Part shown: one piece after another, positions 1 to 6,361 of the stretch
How positions within the stretch are numbered: the stretch's first letter is position 1
Layout: every line of letters begins with the position of its first letter
Assembly (NCBI GenBank): GCA_031394355.1
Contig: JANNSU010000030.1
Coordinates: 1 to 15,690 of the forward strand
Length of the DNA stretch: 15,690 nt
Direction: 5' to 3'
Source of the DNA: JAEUMY01 sp031394355
GTDB lineage: Bacteria; Pseudomonadota; Gammaproteobacteria; Burkholderiales; Usitatibacteraceae
The notes under the pieces: model-generated
What the model was told of the DNA's origin: nothing
The model's database searches: none
Seen by the model: only the letters and a program-made list of their open reading frames with translations
Translations under genes and position numbers: made by a program

Positions 1-346
1 CTGCCCTCCAACTCTTCGATGCTCACGAAGGTGTCGGTGCCCGCACCGCCGGTGGACTGGGCACTTGCCACCGACAGGCTCACTGTCACGCTCGTGATGG
101 CGCTGGCGTAACTGGCGCGGTCTACGCCCGCTCCGCCGTCCAGGCTGTCGTTGCCCAGGCCACCGGCCAGGGTGTCGTTGCCGGCATTGCCGCGCAAAGT
201 GTCGTTGCCTGCCAGACCCGTCAGAACGTTGGGCGCGACGTCGCCTGTCAGTGCATCGTCGAAGGCGCTGCCTTCAATACGCTCAATGCTGGTAATCGTA
301 TCGGTGCCAGCGCCAAGAGTGACTTGCGCAGTCGCGATCGACAAAT
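1..346 (-). CDS. RTX (hemolysin-type Ca2+-binding) repeat protein, internal fragment
   Basis: Read on the minus strand, this segment encodes glycine- and aspartate-rich nonapeptides such as LAGNDTLRGNAGNDTLAGG and GLGNDSLDGGAGVDRASYA, the GGxGxDxLx signature of RTX repeats. These alternate with two linker units of the type LSIATAQVTLGAGTDTITSI and VSLSVASAQSTGGAGTDTF. In known RTX proteins the repeats bind calcium outside the cell and often sit near the C-terminus of type I secreted toxins, enzymes or adhesins. The protein is incomplete at both ends: it runs off the window at base 1, and its upstream part is cut at about base 346, where the DNA becomes oligopeptidase A coding sequence in another frame. 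No start codon, catalytic domain or secretion signal is visible, so the function of the parent protein cannot be named. The repeat family is clear; whether the fragment is expressed is not. Confidence 0.75.
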
Positions 347-1225
347 GGCCGGCGTGCGCGCCATCTTGGTGGCCATCGACAATTCGGCGAAGCTGCTGTA
401 GCCCAGCAACGCGGCGGTCTCCTTGCGCAGCCGGAGCAGACTGCGAATATTCGCAGTGTTGTCCCAGTCCTTCGCCTTGTCCGCCATAGACTGGTCCGAG
501 GCGCGAGTGAAATAGGCGCGATAGAGCTGCTCACGCAGTGGTCGGAAGTCGGCGTATTGCATCACGGGCAGGTAGCACGGCATGTGCAGCGTCAGCTTCC
601 AGCCTGGCTTGCTGTCCTTCTCCGCCGCTTCCTTCGCCACCTGCTTTACATCGTCCGGGAGGCCGGATAGCTGGTGCTCGTCGGTGACATACAGCGCAAA
701 GTCATTGGTGGCATCCAGCACGTTGTCGTTGAACCGGGAAGAGACTGTGGAAAGCTCTTCCTGCAGCGCCATGAAGCGGGCCTTCTCGGCCTCCGGCAAC
801 TCGGCGCCGGAGAGGCGGAAGTCACGCAGCTCATGTTCCAGCGTCGTTTTCTGCGCGTCGCTCAGGTGCGAATAGTCGCCAGACGCACGAAGGGCCTTGT
901 ATTTCGCATACAGGCGCTCATCCTGCCCCAGCTCGGTGTAGTACTGCGTCAGCACCGGCAGCATGGCGTTGTACACATCCCGCAGTTCAGGCGAGTTCAT
1001 CACGGCATTGAGATGCGAAACCTGACCCCACGCGCGCGACAGGCGCTCGTTGGCGTCGTCCAGCGGGCGAACGAAGCTGTCCCAGATGGCGGGTGTCGTA
1101 TCAGCCGCAGCGGCTTCCACCGCAGCGTGGCCCTCGGCAATAAGCTGCTCGATGGCAGGTTGCACATGCTCAGCGCGGATCGAGTTGAAGCGGGGAAGAC
1201 CAGAGAAATCAAGCAAGGGGTTCAT
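248..1225 (-). CDS. prlC: Oligopeptidase A (M3 zinc peptidase), N-terminal part only
   Basis: The protein begins MNPLLDFSGLPRF, as oligopeptidase A family members do, and continues through the helical N-terminal half to LLGYSSFAELSMATKMA. Family members are cytosolic zinc metallopeptidases that degrade short peptides, including cleaved signal peptides. They are usually about 680 residues long with a HEXXH zinc site in the C-terminal half. Here recognisable sequence stops after roughly 293 residues (near base 346); the frame then reads about 33 unrelated residues out of RTX-repeat DNA and hits a stop at 248-250. The catalytic half is therefore absent and no active enzyme could be made from this copy. 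I chose the ATG at 1223-1225 because it matches family N-termini; an ATG at 1252 would add nine residues. A perfect 18-bp palindrome lies inside the gene at 440-457. Either the gene is truly truncated or the sequence is a chimera. Confidence 0.8.
   Translation of the reverse strand: MNPLLDFSGLPRFNSIRAEHVQPAIEQLIAEGHAAVEAAAADTTPAIWDSFVRPLDDANERLSRAWGQVSHLNAVMNSPELRDVYNAMLPVLTQYYTELGQDERLYAKYKALRASGDYSHLSDAQKTTLEHELRDFRLSGAELPEAEKARFMALQEELSTVSSRFNDNVLDATNDFALYVTDEHQLSGLPDDVKQVAKEAAEKDSKPGWKLTLHMPCYLPVMQYADFRPLREQLYRAYFTRASDQSMADKAKDWDNTANIRSLLRLRKETAALLGYSSFAELSMATKMARTPAICRSRLRKSLLALAPIRLPALSVLKAAPSTMH
340..352. other. Junction between RTX-repeat DNA and prlC
   Basis: On the minus strand the oligopeptidase A reading frame is convincing up to the codons for MARTPA and loses all family resemblance immediately after. 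In a different frame, RTX linker sequence (LSIATAQVTLGAGTDT) starts within a few bases. The join is therefore placed at about 346 plus or minus 6. No direct repeat, insertion-sequence end or other mobile-element signature is visible at the join. Confidence 0.65.
440..457. repeat. GCGAATATTCGC palindrome, copy 1 (18-bp perfect palindrome)
   Basis: ACTGCGAATATTCGCAGT is its own reverse complement over all 18 bases, the longest of the six copies in this window. It lies inside prlC, where the core is read as the codons for Ala-Asn-Ile-Arg. Confidence 0.9.
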
Positions 1226-1356
1226 GGCGGCACCGGCGAGAGAGTGAGGCAATGATTATAAGACGCCAGAGGATCGTCACTACGGGCCGAGTCTTCTGCA
1301 ACCCCTCCACTCCCAAAATCGACACTTGATTGAGTCGAACTTGGCACATCAACCTG

Positions 1357-2145
1357 TCAGTTACGAGGCGTAATGGCTTTCTCTACATGATAAAGATAGC
1401 TGCCCTCATTATCCCGGATCAGGTGCTGACCTTCACCCAACGCAAACACCTTCAGAAGGTGTTTGGTTGGCAAGTGTGTACTCTTTCTAAGCGTCCCCAA
1501 ATCGAATCCGGACGCAGTTGTCCATCCGGCGTACAAATATGTAATCAATGTTTCGATGGACTCGGGATTCTGCACTCTGCGTTTCAAGTTGGGATGCTCT
1601 TCCGATGTCAGTTCGTAAGCGCGATCCCAGGACAATCCCTGTTTGAGCCGTTCCTTGAGCTTGGCAAGAGCAATAGAAGAGTCACGTACGGGCATGTCCG
1701 CTACTGAGGCAAATGCGACATGCATCTTCATGAACTTTGACTGCATGGCCTGTCGAATCAGGTCGTGCTCCCAGCGAGTCGATTCGCGGCGTCTAAGCAG
1801 TTTCTCAAAACCGTCGGGCCCCAGCTTTTCCACAAGCTTCTCCAAAGCGCTGTGAAAAGAGACATGATCCGCCCGCTCGTCGTATGCAATAGCCTCGAGC
1901 AAAGCCAAATTGCTGATTTGCTCAATGTATGGCCGAACCGAATTCCAGTAGTCTCCAAGACCACATGTCCATGGGCGCTCTTCCGCTACCTTTCCTTCTG
2001 GAAACGAAATCAATTTCGTCGGCACCGGATCACCGACCTTCCACTTCTTGATTTGGCGCACCAATTCCTCGGAAGCAGCATCTGATTGGGCGTGTACGCT
2101 GCTCGCGAAAAAAAGCAGAATGCTAATGAGAAGGGTTCTAGTCAT
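1357..2145 (-). CDS. Exported protein with weak parvulin-like (PpiC) C-terminal region
   Basis: This 262-residue protein has a clear signal peptide (MTRTLLISILLFFASSVHAQ, probable cleavage after HAQ) and should be periplasmic. Residues about 155-258 resemble the layout of parvulin-type peptidyl-prolyl isomerase domains: an ALAKLKERLKQGLSWDRAYE stretch where the family has 'lk.G.sF..lA', then SGFDLGTLRK where it has 'GdLGwf.rg', and VFALGEGQHLIRDNEGSYLY followed by HVEKA where it has 'af.L..Ge.s.pv.t.fGyHiikv'. An insert of about 20 residues separates the two halves and several usual residues are missing, so catalytic activity is doubtful. Residues 30-150 match nothing I know. Base composition is visibly AT-richer than the neighbours, suggesting a lineage-specific or acquired gene. 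It sits 60 bp downstream of pyrC' and 131 bp upstream of prlC on the same strand. The exported nature is well supported; the parvulin assignment is a tentative inference. Confidence 0.7.
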   Translation of the reverse strand: MTRTLLISILLFFASSVHAQSDAASEELVRQIKKWKVGDPVPTKLISFPEGKVAEERPWTCGLGDYWNSVRPYIEQISNLALLEAIAYDERADHVSFHSALEKLVEKLGPDGFEKLLRRRESTRWEHDLIRQAMQSKFMKMHVAFASVADMPVRDSSIALAKLKERLKQGLSWDRAYELTSEEHPNLKRRVQNPESIETLITYLYAGWTTASGFDLGTLRKSTHLPTKHLLKVFALGEGQHLIRDNEGSYLYHVEKAITPRN

Positions 2146-2205
2146 CGAAAGTGCTTTGCGTAGTGAGGGAAATTCTACAGAAGCCGCACAAGATCCACGA
2201 TCAGC

Positions 2206-3480
2206 TTAACCCGGATATACCGTCTGCCCGCCCACCAGCGTCTGCGTCACTTTTCCCACCACCTCGCGCTTCATCCACGGCGTGTTCTTGCCTTGTGAGC
2301 AAAGCGTGCGCGGGGTGACGGCCCAGAATGCCTCCGCGTCAAAGATGCAGATATCGGCAGGCGCACCCACTGCGAGCGTGCCTGCCGCGATGCCGAGCAA
2401 GGATGCCGGCGCCGAGGTAATGCGTGCGAGCACAACAGGCAGCGGCAACTTGACCTCCGCCGCAAATTTCAGGGCAAGCGGTAACAGCAGCTCCAGCCCG
2501 GTTGCGCCCGGCGTGGCTTCGCCAAAGGGCACCTGCTTCTCGTCATCATCGACAGGCGTGTGATCAGAACAGATGGCGTCGATGACACCCGACACCACGC
2601 CCTGACGCAGCGCATCACGATCACGAACATCCCGAAGCGGTGGCGTGAACCGATATTGCGGATCGAAGTAGCCGATGTCACGATCTGACAGCAGGAGATG
2701 GTGAATGCCGACATCGCAAGTAAGCGGCAGGCCGCCCTTCTTCGCGGCGGCAACCACGACGAGGCTAGTCGCACAGGAGAGGCGCGCAAGATGCACGCGA
2801 GCACCCGTGTCTGCCATCAGCGTGACGATGGTCTGCACGGCTATCGTCTCGGCGATGGACGGGATGGCTGGCAGGCCGAGACGTGTCGCCATTTCGCCGT
2901 CATGCGCCACACCGTCCGCAGCGAGATGGGCATCCTCAGGACGCAGCCACAGCGTGAAGCCATGCGTCGCGGCGTACTGCATGGCGCGCCACAGCACGTT
3001 CGTATCCGTAAGCGGGTGGTCTGCCTGGAAGAAGCCAACACAACCAGCTTCGGTGAGCTCACCCATTTCGGACAGGCGCTCTCCACGCAGCCCCTGCGTG
3101 AGCGCACCCAACGGGTAGACCCGCGCCTGCTTCAGCGCATCGGCGCGACGCTTCAGCATTTCCACCAGCCCCGGTTCATCCAGCGGCGGGTCGGTATCAG
3201 GCGGACAAACGAGACTGGTCACACCACCGGCAACGGCAGCGCGCATCTCCGATTCCAGTGTGGCCTTGTGTTCATTACCCGGCTCCCGCAGGCGGGCAGA
3301 GAGATCAACAAGGCCCGGGCAAACAATCTTGCCGGTGGCATCGATCACCCGATCCGCCTTGAAGCCTGCCGGGGCCGTGCCCAACGCCGCGATGTGCCCG
3401 TCGACGATGAAGATGGATTGCTTCGCATCGACATTGCCTGCGGGGTCAATGACGCGGCCGCTTTTGATCTCGATATTCAT
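2206..3480 (-). CDS. pyrC': Dihydroorotase-like non-catalytic subunit of aspartate transcarbamoylase (PyrC')
   Basis: This 424-residue amidohydrolase-fold protein aligns with class I dihydroorotases along its length (PGLVDxxxxLREPG at 55-68, TCDVGIHHL at 254-262, ICSDHTP at 303-309, VPFGEA near 317) but has lost most metal ligands. The HxH of the first motif is Ser-x-Arg (S61, R63). The usual MPNT is CPPDT (92-96). The conserved His of the HCED motif is replaced in LRPED (179-183). The second His of HxxH is Arg in HLARLS (H230, R233). The aspartate in SDH (D306) is kept. In Pseudomonas such inactive PyrC' chains are required for assembly of the dodecameric class A aspartate transcarbamoylase, and its position downstream of pyrB fits that role. 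A true dihydroorotase must then be encoded elsewhere. Unlike Pseudomonas, where pyrB and pyrC' overlap, 285 bp of repeat-rich DNA separates them here. The ATG at 3478-3480 gives the expected N-terminus. Confidence 0.88.
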   Translation of the reverse strand: MNIEIKSGRVIDPAGNVDAKQSIFIVDGHIAALGTAPAGFKADRVIDATGKIVCPGLVDLSARLREPGNEHKATLESEMRAAVAGGVTSLVCPPDTDPPLDEPGLVEMLKRRADALKQARVYPLGALTQGLRGERLSEMGELTEAGCVGFFQADHPLTDTNVLWRAMQYAATHGFTLWLRPEDAHLAADGVAHDGEMATRLGLPAIPSIAETIAVQTIVTLMADTGARVHLARLSCATSLVVVAAAKKGGLPLTCDVGIHHLLLSDRDIGYFDPQYRFTPPLRDVRDRDALRQGVVSGVIDAICSDHTPVDDDEKQVPFGEATPGATGLELLLPLALKFAAEVKLPLPVVLARITSAPASLLGIAAGTLAVGAPADICIFDAEAFWAVTPRTLCSQGKNTPWMKREVVGKVTQTLVGGQTVYPG

Positions 3481-3565
3481 GCTGCAACACTCTCAGTCCT
3501 GTGTGCATCCCCCTTCGGAGCAGGGAGATTGCGGGAGATTGCGTAGGTGGCATCAAACGCGCTGA

Positions 3566-3620
3566 AATCCCCCCTAGCCCCCCTTTTCCAAAGGGGGGAA
3601 CGCGCAAGCGTGGGGGGTTC
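3566..3620. repeat. Dispersed intergenic repeat with nested hairpins (C6/G6 type)
   Basis: The core CCCCCCTTT-TCC-AAAGGGGGG (3578-3598) is a perfect 9-bp stem with a 3-base loop. It is flanked by a second C6 run on the left (about 3569-3574) and a second G6 run on the right (about 3612-3617), which can form an outer arm. Frames through it read peptides such as SPPFPKGG or PLFQRGE, which I recognise as typical translations of a dispersed intergenic repeat found in many bacterial genomes. The stem could also act as a processing site or attenuator in the pyr transcript; that is inference. Confidence 0.7.
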
Positions 3621-3677
3621 GTATCCCATGACCCTTTCCCCTGGGGAGAAAAGCGCACCTGTGGGGCAACGACCCAG

Positions 3678-3691
3678 TGCGAATATTCGCA
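3678..3691. repeat. GCGAATATTCGC palindrome, copy 2 (intergenic)
   Basis: TGCGAATATTCGCA is a perfect 14-bp palindrome. It is the only copy in this window outside a gene, about 80 bp from the C6/G6 hairpin repeat. Confidence 0.9.
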
Positions 3692-3737
3692 ACAGGTCCC
3701 CAGCCCGCTCGCTGCATGCGACACGATGCCCCGCCGC

Positions 3738-3768
3738 GACCCCATCGCCCATCACCCATTGCCATTCA
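3738..3768 (-). repeat. Degenerate short tandem repeat after the pyrB stop codon
   Basis: Read on the minus strand immediately past the pyrB stop codon, the DNA is a string of near-identical ATGG-containing units (AATGGCAATGGGTGATGGGC and onward). It looks like replication-slippage sequence; no coding role is apparent. Confidence 0.5.
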
Positions 3769-4737
3769 CTCATTGCGGTCTCCCCCGGCCAAGAGGCTCA
3801 TGACGGCCATTCGCACCGCGATGCCGAAGGTTACCTGCGGCAGGATCACACTCTGGCTGCCGTCCGCGATGGGCGAGTCGATTTCGACACCACGATTCAT
3901 GGGGCCGGGGTGCATCACGATGGCGTCGGGCTTGGCGCGGGCCAGCTTCTCCGCCGTGAGGCCGTAGGTCTTGAAGAATTCCTGCGCGCTCGGCAGCAGC
4001 GGGCCGTTCATGCGCTCGTTCTGCAGGCGCAGCATCACCACCACGTCTGCGCCCTCCAGCCCGCGCTTCATGTCGTGGAACACCTTGACGCCCAGCCGCT
4101 CCACATCAGTAGGCAGCAGCGTGCGCGGGCCGATCACGCGGACCTCGGGCACGCCGAGCGTGGTCAGCGCATGGATTTGCGAACGCGCAACGCGCGAGTG
4201 CAGCACGTCGCCCACGATGGCGACCGTAAGCCGGGTGAAATCCTTTTTGAAATGGCGGATGGTGTAGACATCCAAGAGGCCCTGCGTGGGATGCGCATGG
4301 CGGCCATCGCCCGCGTTGATGACGGCGACACCGGGCTTCACATGCTGGGCGATGAGGTAGGGCGCACCCGACGAGTGGTGGCGCACGATGAACATGTCGG
4401 CATCCATCGCCGCAAGATTGTGGATGGTGTCGAGCAGCGATTCGCCCTTGGTCGTGGAGCTGGCACCGATGTTGAGGTTGATCACGTCCGCCGACAGGCG
4501 CTTCGCGGCAATCTCGAACGTGGTGCGGGTACGGGTGGAGTTTTCGAAGAAGAGATTGAAGACTGACTTGCCGCGGAGCAGCGGCACCTTCTTCACCTCA
4601 CGCTCGCCGATGGAGACGAATTGGTCGGCGGTATCGAGAATCTGTTCAATCAGGCGCTTCGGCAGCCCCTCAGTGGTGAGGAGGTGCTTCAGGTTGCCGT
4701 GGCTGTCGAGCTGTGGATGGGCGGGCATGTGATTCAC
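3766..4737 (-). CDS. pyrB: Aspartate carbamoyltransferase catalytic chain
   Basis: This 323-residue enzyme transfers the carbamoyl group of carbamoyl phosphate to aspartate, the committed step of pyrimidine synthesis. All signature motifs are present: FFENSTRTRTTFE with the carbamoyl-phosphate loop STRTR at 67-71, SSTTKGES at 93-100, the RHH at 119-121, HPTQ at 149-152 and HPGPMNRG at 276-283. It has a short N-terminal extension relative to the E. coli chain, as in Pseudomonas-type enzymes that assemble with PyrC', and no pyrI regulatory chain lies next to it. The start chosen is GTG at 4735-4737, whose bases overlap the pyrR stop codon (GTGA), fitting translational coupling; an in-frame ATG at 4726-4728 would remove three residues. 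Neither start has a strong Shine-Dalgarno sequence. The gene is downstream of pyrR and upstream of pyrC'. Confidence 0.96.
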   Translation of the reverse strand: MNHMPAHPQLDSHGNLKHLLTTEGLPKRLIEQILDTADQFVSIGEREVKKVPLLRGKSVFNLFFENSTRTRTTFEIAAKRLSADVINLNIGASSTTKGESLLDTIHNLAAMDADMFIVRHHSSGAPYLIAQHVKPGVAVINAGDGRHAHPTQGLLDVYTIRHFKKDFTRLTVAIVGDVLHSRVARSQIHALTTLGVPEVRVIGPRTLLPTDVERLGVKVFHDMKRGLEGADVVVMLRLQNERMNGPLLPSAQEFFKTYGLTAEKLARAKPDAIVMHPGPMNRGVEIDSPIADGSQSVILPQVTFGIAVRMAVMSLLAGGDRNE

Positions 4738-5246
4738 TTCTTGTGGAATTGCAGGGTCAGGCGGTCGCCGTCCTTGGCGAGTACGACCTCCTCGCCGTGC
4801 GGGATGTCGAGCTTCAGGGCGCAGTAGTCCGGCGCCACGGGCAACTCGCGTCCGCCACGATCGGCGAGGCAGGCCAGCTTGATGCTGGCCGGGCGGCCGA
4901 AGTCGAAGAGTTCATTCATGGCCGCACGCACCGTGCGGCCTGTCGCCACCACATCGTCCACCAGCAGGATGTGCTTGCCGGTAATGTCCACCGGCATGCG
5001 TGTGGCCTGGGACTTGACGTGCGCATGGTTCGCATTGCGGGCGATGCCGCGAAGGTCATAGTCGTCACGATGCAGCGTAATGGCCAGCGTGCCGGTGACC
5101 AGTTTTACCGGCAGCGCAGCAGCAAGGCGTTCGGCAACCCACACGCCACCGGTGTGAATGCCGACGACAATAGTGCCCGGTGCGGGTGTGCCGATGGCGC
5201 GAGCCAGTTCGGCGATGAGTGTTGCGACATCAGGTAGTTTGGTCAT
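4734..5246 (-). CDS. pyrR: PyrR, uracil phosphoribosyltransferase-like pyr regulator
   Basis: This 170-residue type I phosphoribosyltransferase carries the PRPP-binding motif ILLVDDVVATGRTV at 93-106 and the PyrR-type TLHRDDYDLRG segment at 57-67. In Bacillus PyrR binds pyr mRNA to promote attenuation and also has uracil phosphoribosyltransferase activity; proteobacterial homologues in pyrR-pyrB-pyrC' operons have been implicated in pyr control, but the mechanism is less settled. I see no obvious PyrR-type anti-antiterminator in front of the operon, so RNA-based control is not shown here. The ATG at 5244-5246 overlaps the yqgF stop (ATGA), and its own stop overlaps the pyrB GTG start, so synthesis of all three proteins is probably coupled. 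Confidence 0.93.
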   Translation of the reverse strand: MTKLPDVATLIAELARAIGTPAPGTIVVGIHTGGVWVAERLAAALPVKLVTGTLAITLHRDDYDLRGIARNANHAHVKSQATRMPVDITGKHILLVDDVVATGRTVRAAMNELFDFGRPASIKLACLADRGGRELPVAPDYCALKLDIPHGEEVVLAKDGDRLTLQFHKK

Positions 5247-5734
5247 TGGGGTTTGATCATTGCGGTTTGGTCAGGTGCAGCCGGGTCAGGTTGATGTTGA
5301 TCGAACCACGATTGGAGAATGGTCTGTGCGGCCACGGCGTCGATATGTGCCTTCTGGTTGCCGCCGGTGATGCCGGCATCGCGCAGCCGCTCTTCAGCCT
5401 CGACCGAGGAGAGCCGTTCATCAATCAGCGCAACCGGCAGGTTGAAGCGGCCGTTGAGGCGCTGCGCGAACTTGCGGGCGAGCAGCGTCAGCGCATGCTC
5501 GGTGCCATCAAGATGCGTGGGCAGGCCCACCACCAGCTGCGTTGGCTGCCATTCCGCCAGCAGCGCGCCGATGCGTGCGAAGCGGTCATCGTTCGACTCG
5601 GCGTGGATGGTTTCCAGTGGATGTGCGATGCGAATATTCGCAGCACCGGTGGCCACACCAATACGCTTCTCGCCAAAGTCGAATGCCAGTACGGTACCCG
5701 AGCCCCGAATCCCCAGCCCCGAATCCCGGCTCAT
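5243..5734 (-). CDS. yqgF: YqgF/RuvX, RNase H-fold protein (pre-16S rRNA processing)
   Basis: This 163-residue protein has the RNase H-like FDFGEKRIGVA motif at 18-28 (first catalytic Asp D19), VVGLP at 68-72, DERLSS at 105-110 and a KAHIDAVAA motif near 128-136. E. coli YqgF is needed for maturation of the 16S rRNA 5' end; the family has also been called a putative Holliday junction resolvase. The first 14 or so residues (MSRDSGLGIRGSG...) are encoded largely by a 14-bp tandem duplication (5701-5728) and look non-native, but no other ATG or GTG lies before the catalytic motif. The ATG at 5732-5734 overlaps the algH stop as ATGA, which also favours it. A GCGAATATTCGC palindrome encodes A32-N33-I34-R35. 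Its place between algH and pyrR matches Pseudomonas. Confidence 0.93.
   Translation of the reverse strand: MSRDSGLGIRGSGTVLAFDFGEKRIGVATGAANIRIAHPLETIHAESNDDRFARIGALLAEWQPTQLVVGLPTHLDGTEHALTLLARKFAQRLNGRFNLPVALIDERLSSVEAEERLRDAGITGGNQKAHIDAVAAQTILQSWFDQHQPDPAAPDQTAMIKPQ
5629..5642. repeat. GCGAATATTCGC palindrome, copy 3 (in yqgF)
   Basis: TGCGAATATTCGCA is a perfect 14-bp palindrome inside yqgF. The core is read on the minus strand as Ala-Asn-Ile-Arg. Confidence 0.9.
5701..5728. repeat. 14-bp direct tandem repeat in the yqgF leader
   Basis: AGCCCCGAATCCCC (5701-5714) is followed at once by AGCCCCGAATCCCG (5715-5728), identical in 13 of 14 bases. It encodes most of the N-terminal extension of YqgF and lies just past the algH stop codon. 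It looks like slippage or a small dispersed-repeat insertion captured as coding sequence. Confidence 0.8.
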
Positions 5735-6321
5735 GCGTGCCCCGCCTGATCGGAAAGATTGCCGAAATTGAGTCCCAGCTTGCCCATCGCGGTGGTCAAT
5801 CGGTCTTCCGCCGAGACCGCGAAGATGGTGTCGGCGTCGGCTTCAACGGTGAGCCAGCCATTGAGCTTGATTTCCTCCTCGAGCTGACCTGCGGACCAGC
5901 CCGCGTAGCCCAGTGTCACGAGCTGCCGCTTCGGCCCGCGTCCCTGCGCCATGGCTTCGAGGATGTCCTTGGACGTGGTGAGTGCAATGTCATCGCCAAC
6001 GAGCAACGATGAACCCCAGTCACCTTGCGGCTCATGCAAGACGAAACCGCGATCGGTCTGCACCGGCCCACCGAAGTAGAGGGATTGGCTCGACAGCACG
6101 GCGTCATCCAGTGGAATCTCCACTTGCTCGAACAGATTCGCGAGCGTCACATCGATGGGCTTGTTGACGACCAAGCCGAGCGCGCCCTTCGGCGAGTGCT
6201 CGCAGATGAAGGTCAGCGTCCTGGAAAAATACGGGTCCGCCATGCCGGGCATGGCGATCAGGAAGTGGTTGGTGAGATTGACGGGAGGCATCTCGAAGTC
6301 CGCTATTCTAACGTCCGACAT
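5731..6321 (-). CDS. algH: YqgE/AlgH family protein (DUF179)
   Basis: This 196-residue protein has the family hallmarks NLTNHFLIAMPGM near the N-terminus, FICEH, GALGLVVNKP and LYFGGPVQTDRGFVLH in the first half, and LGYAGWSAGQLEEEI later. The biochemical role is not established; algH was named for an effect on alginate regulation in Pseudomonas, and structures show a small alpha/beta fold. It is the first gene of the algH-yqgF-pyrR-pyrB-pyrC' run and its stop overlaps the yqgF start as ATGA. I chose ATG 6319-6321 because a purine-rich GAGAAGGGAG sits directly upstream; the ATG at 6289-6291 is closer to the usual family start and remains possible. An in-frame ATG at 6367-6369 would add a basic 16-residue tail that overlaps the photolyase start, and I rejected it. 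Confidence 0.93.
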   Translation of the reverse strand: MSDVRIADFEMPPVNLTNHFLIAMPGMADPYFSRTLTFICEHSPKGALGLVVNKPIDVTLANLFEQVEIPLDDAVLSSQSLYFGGPVQTDRGFVLHEPQGDWGSSLLVGDDIALTTSKDILEAMAQGRGPKRQLVTLGYAGWSAGQLEEEIKLNGWLTVEADADTIFAVSAEDRLTTAMGKLGLNFGNLSDQAGHA

Positions 6322-6361
6322 CTCCCTTCTCCAAATTTTTCCCTTCCTTTTCCGTCCAATC
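6322..6361. promoter_or_regulatory. 40-bp divergent intergenic region, algH / phrB
   Basis: Only 40 bp, mostly pyrimidine-rich on the plus strand with an AAATTTTT run, separates the two divergent start codons. No standard -35/-10 pair is visible. The space is too short for two non-overlapping promoters, so at least one promoter probably lies within the opposing coding sequence. This is inferred from layout, not from a recognised motif. Confidence 0.3.

Larger units (their letters stand above)
3481..3765. other. Repeat-rich spacer between pyrB and pyrC'
   Basis: These 285 bp carry no convincing gene. They hold a CCCCCC/GGGGGG dispersed repeat with a hairpin, one copy of the GCGAATATTCGC palindrome, and a degenerate series of minus-strand ATGG-type units just after the pyrB stop. 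Open frames across it are low-complexity shadows of these repeats. The spacer interrupts an otherwise tightly overlapping operon and may affect how much transcription reaches pyrC'. Confidence 0.7.

Noticed and set aside
1..1225. A functional RTX-peptidase fusion protein
   Set aside because: The two parts are in different reading frames at the join, and the peptidase part lacks its catalytic half.
3501..4566. Plus-strand open frames across the pyrB-pyrC' spacer and into antisense of pyrB
   Set aside because: They translate the C6/G6 repeat and then the complement of pyrB, are proline/histidine/arginine-rich, and have no ribosome site or recognisable domain.
6155..6361. 69-residue N-terminal extension of the photolyase
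   Set aside because: It is the antisense of algH, and the family N-terminus starts at ATG 6362.
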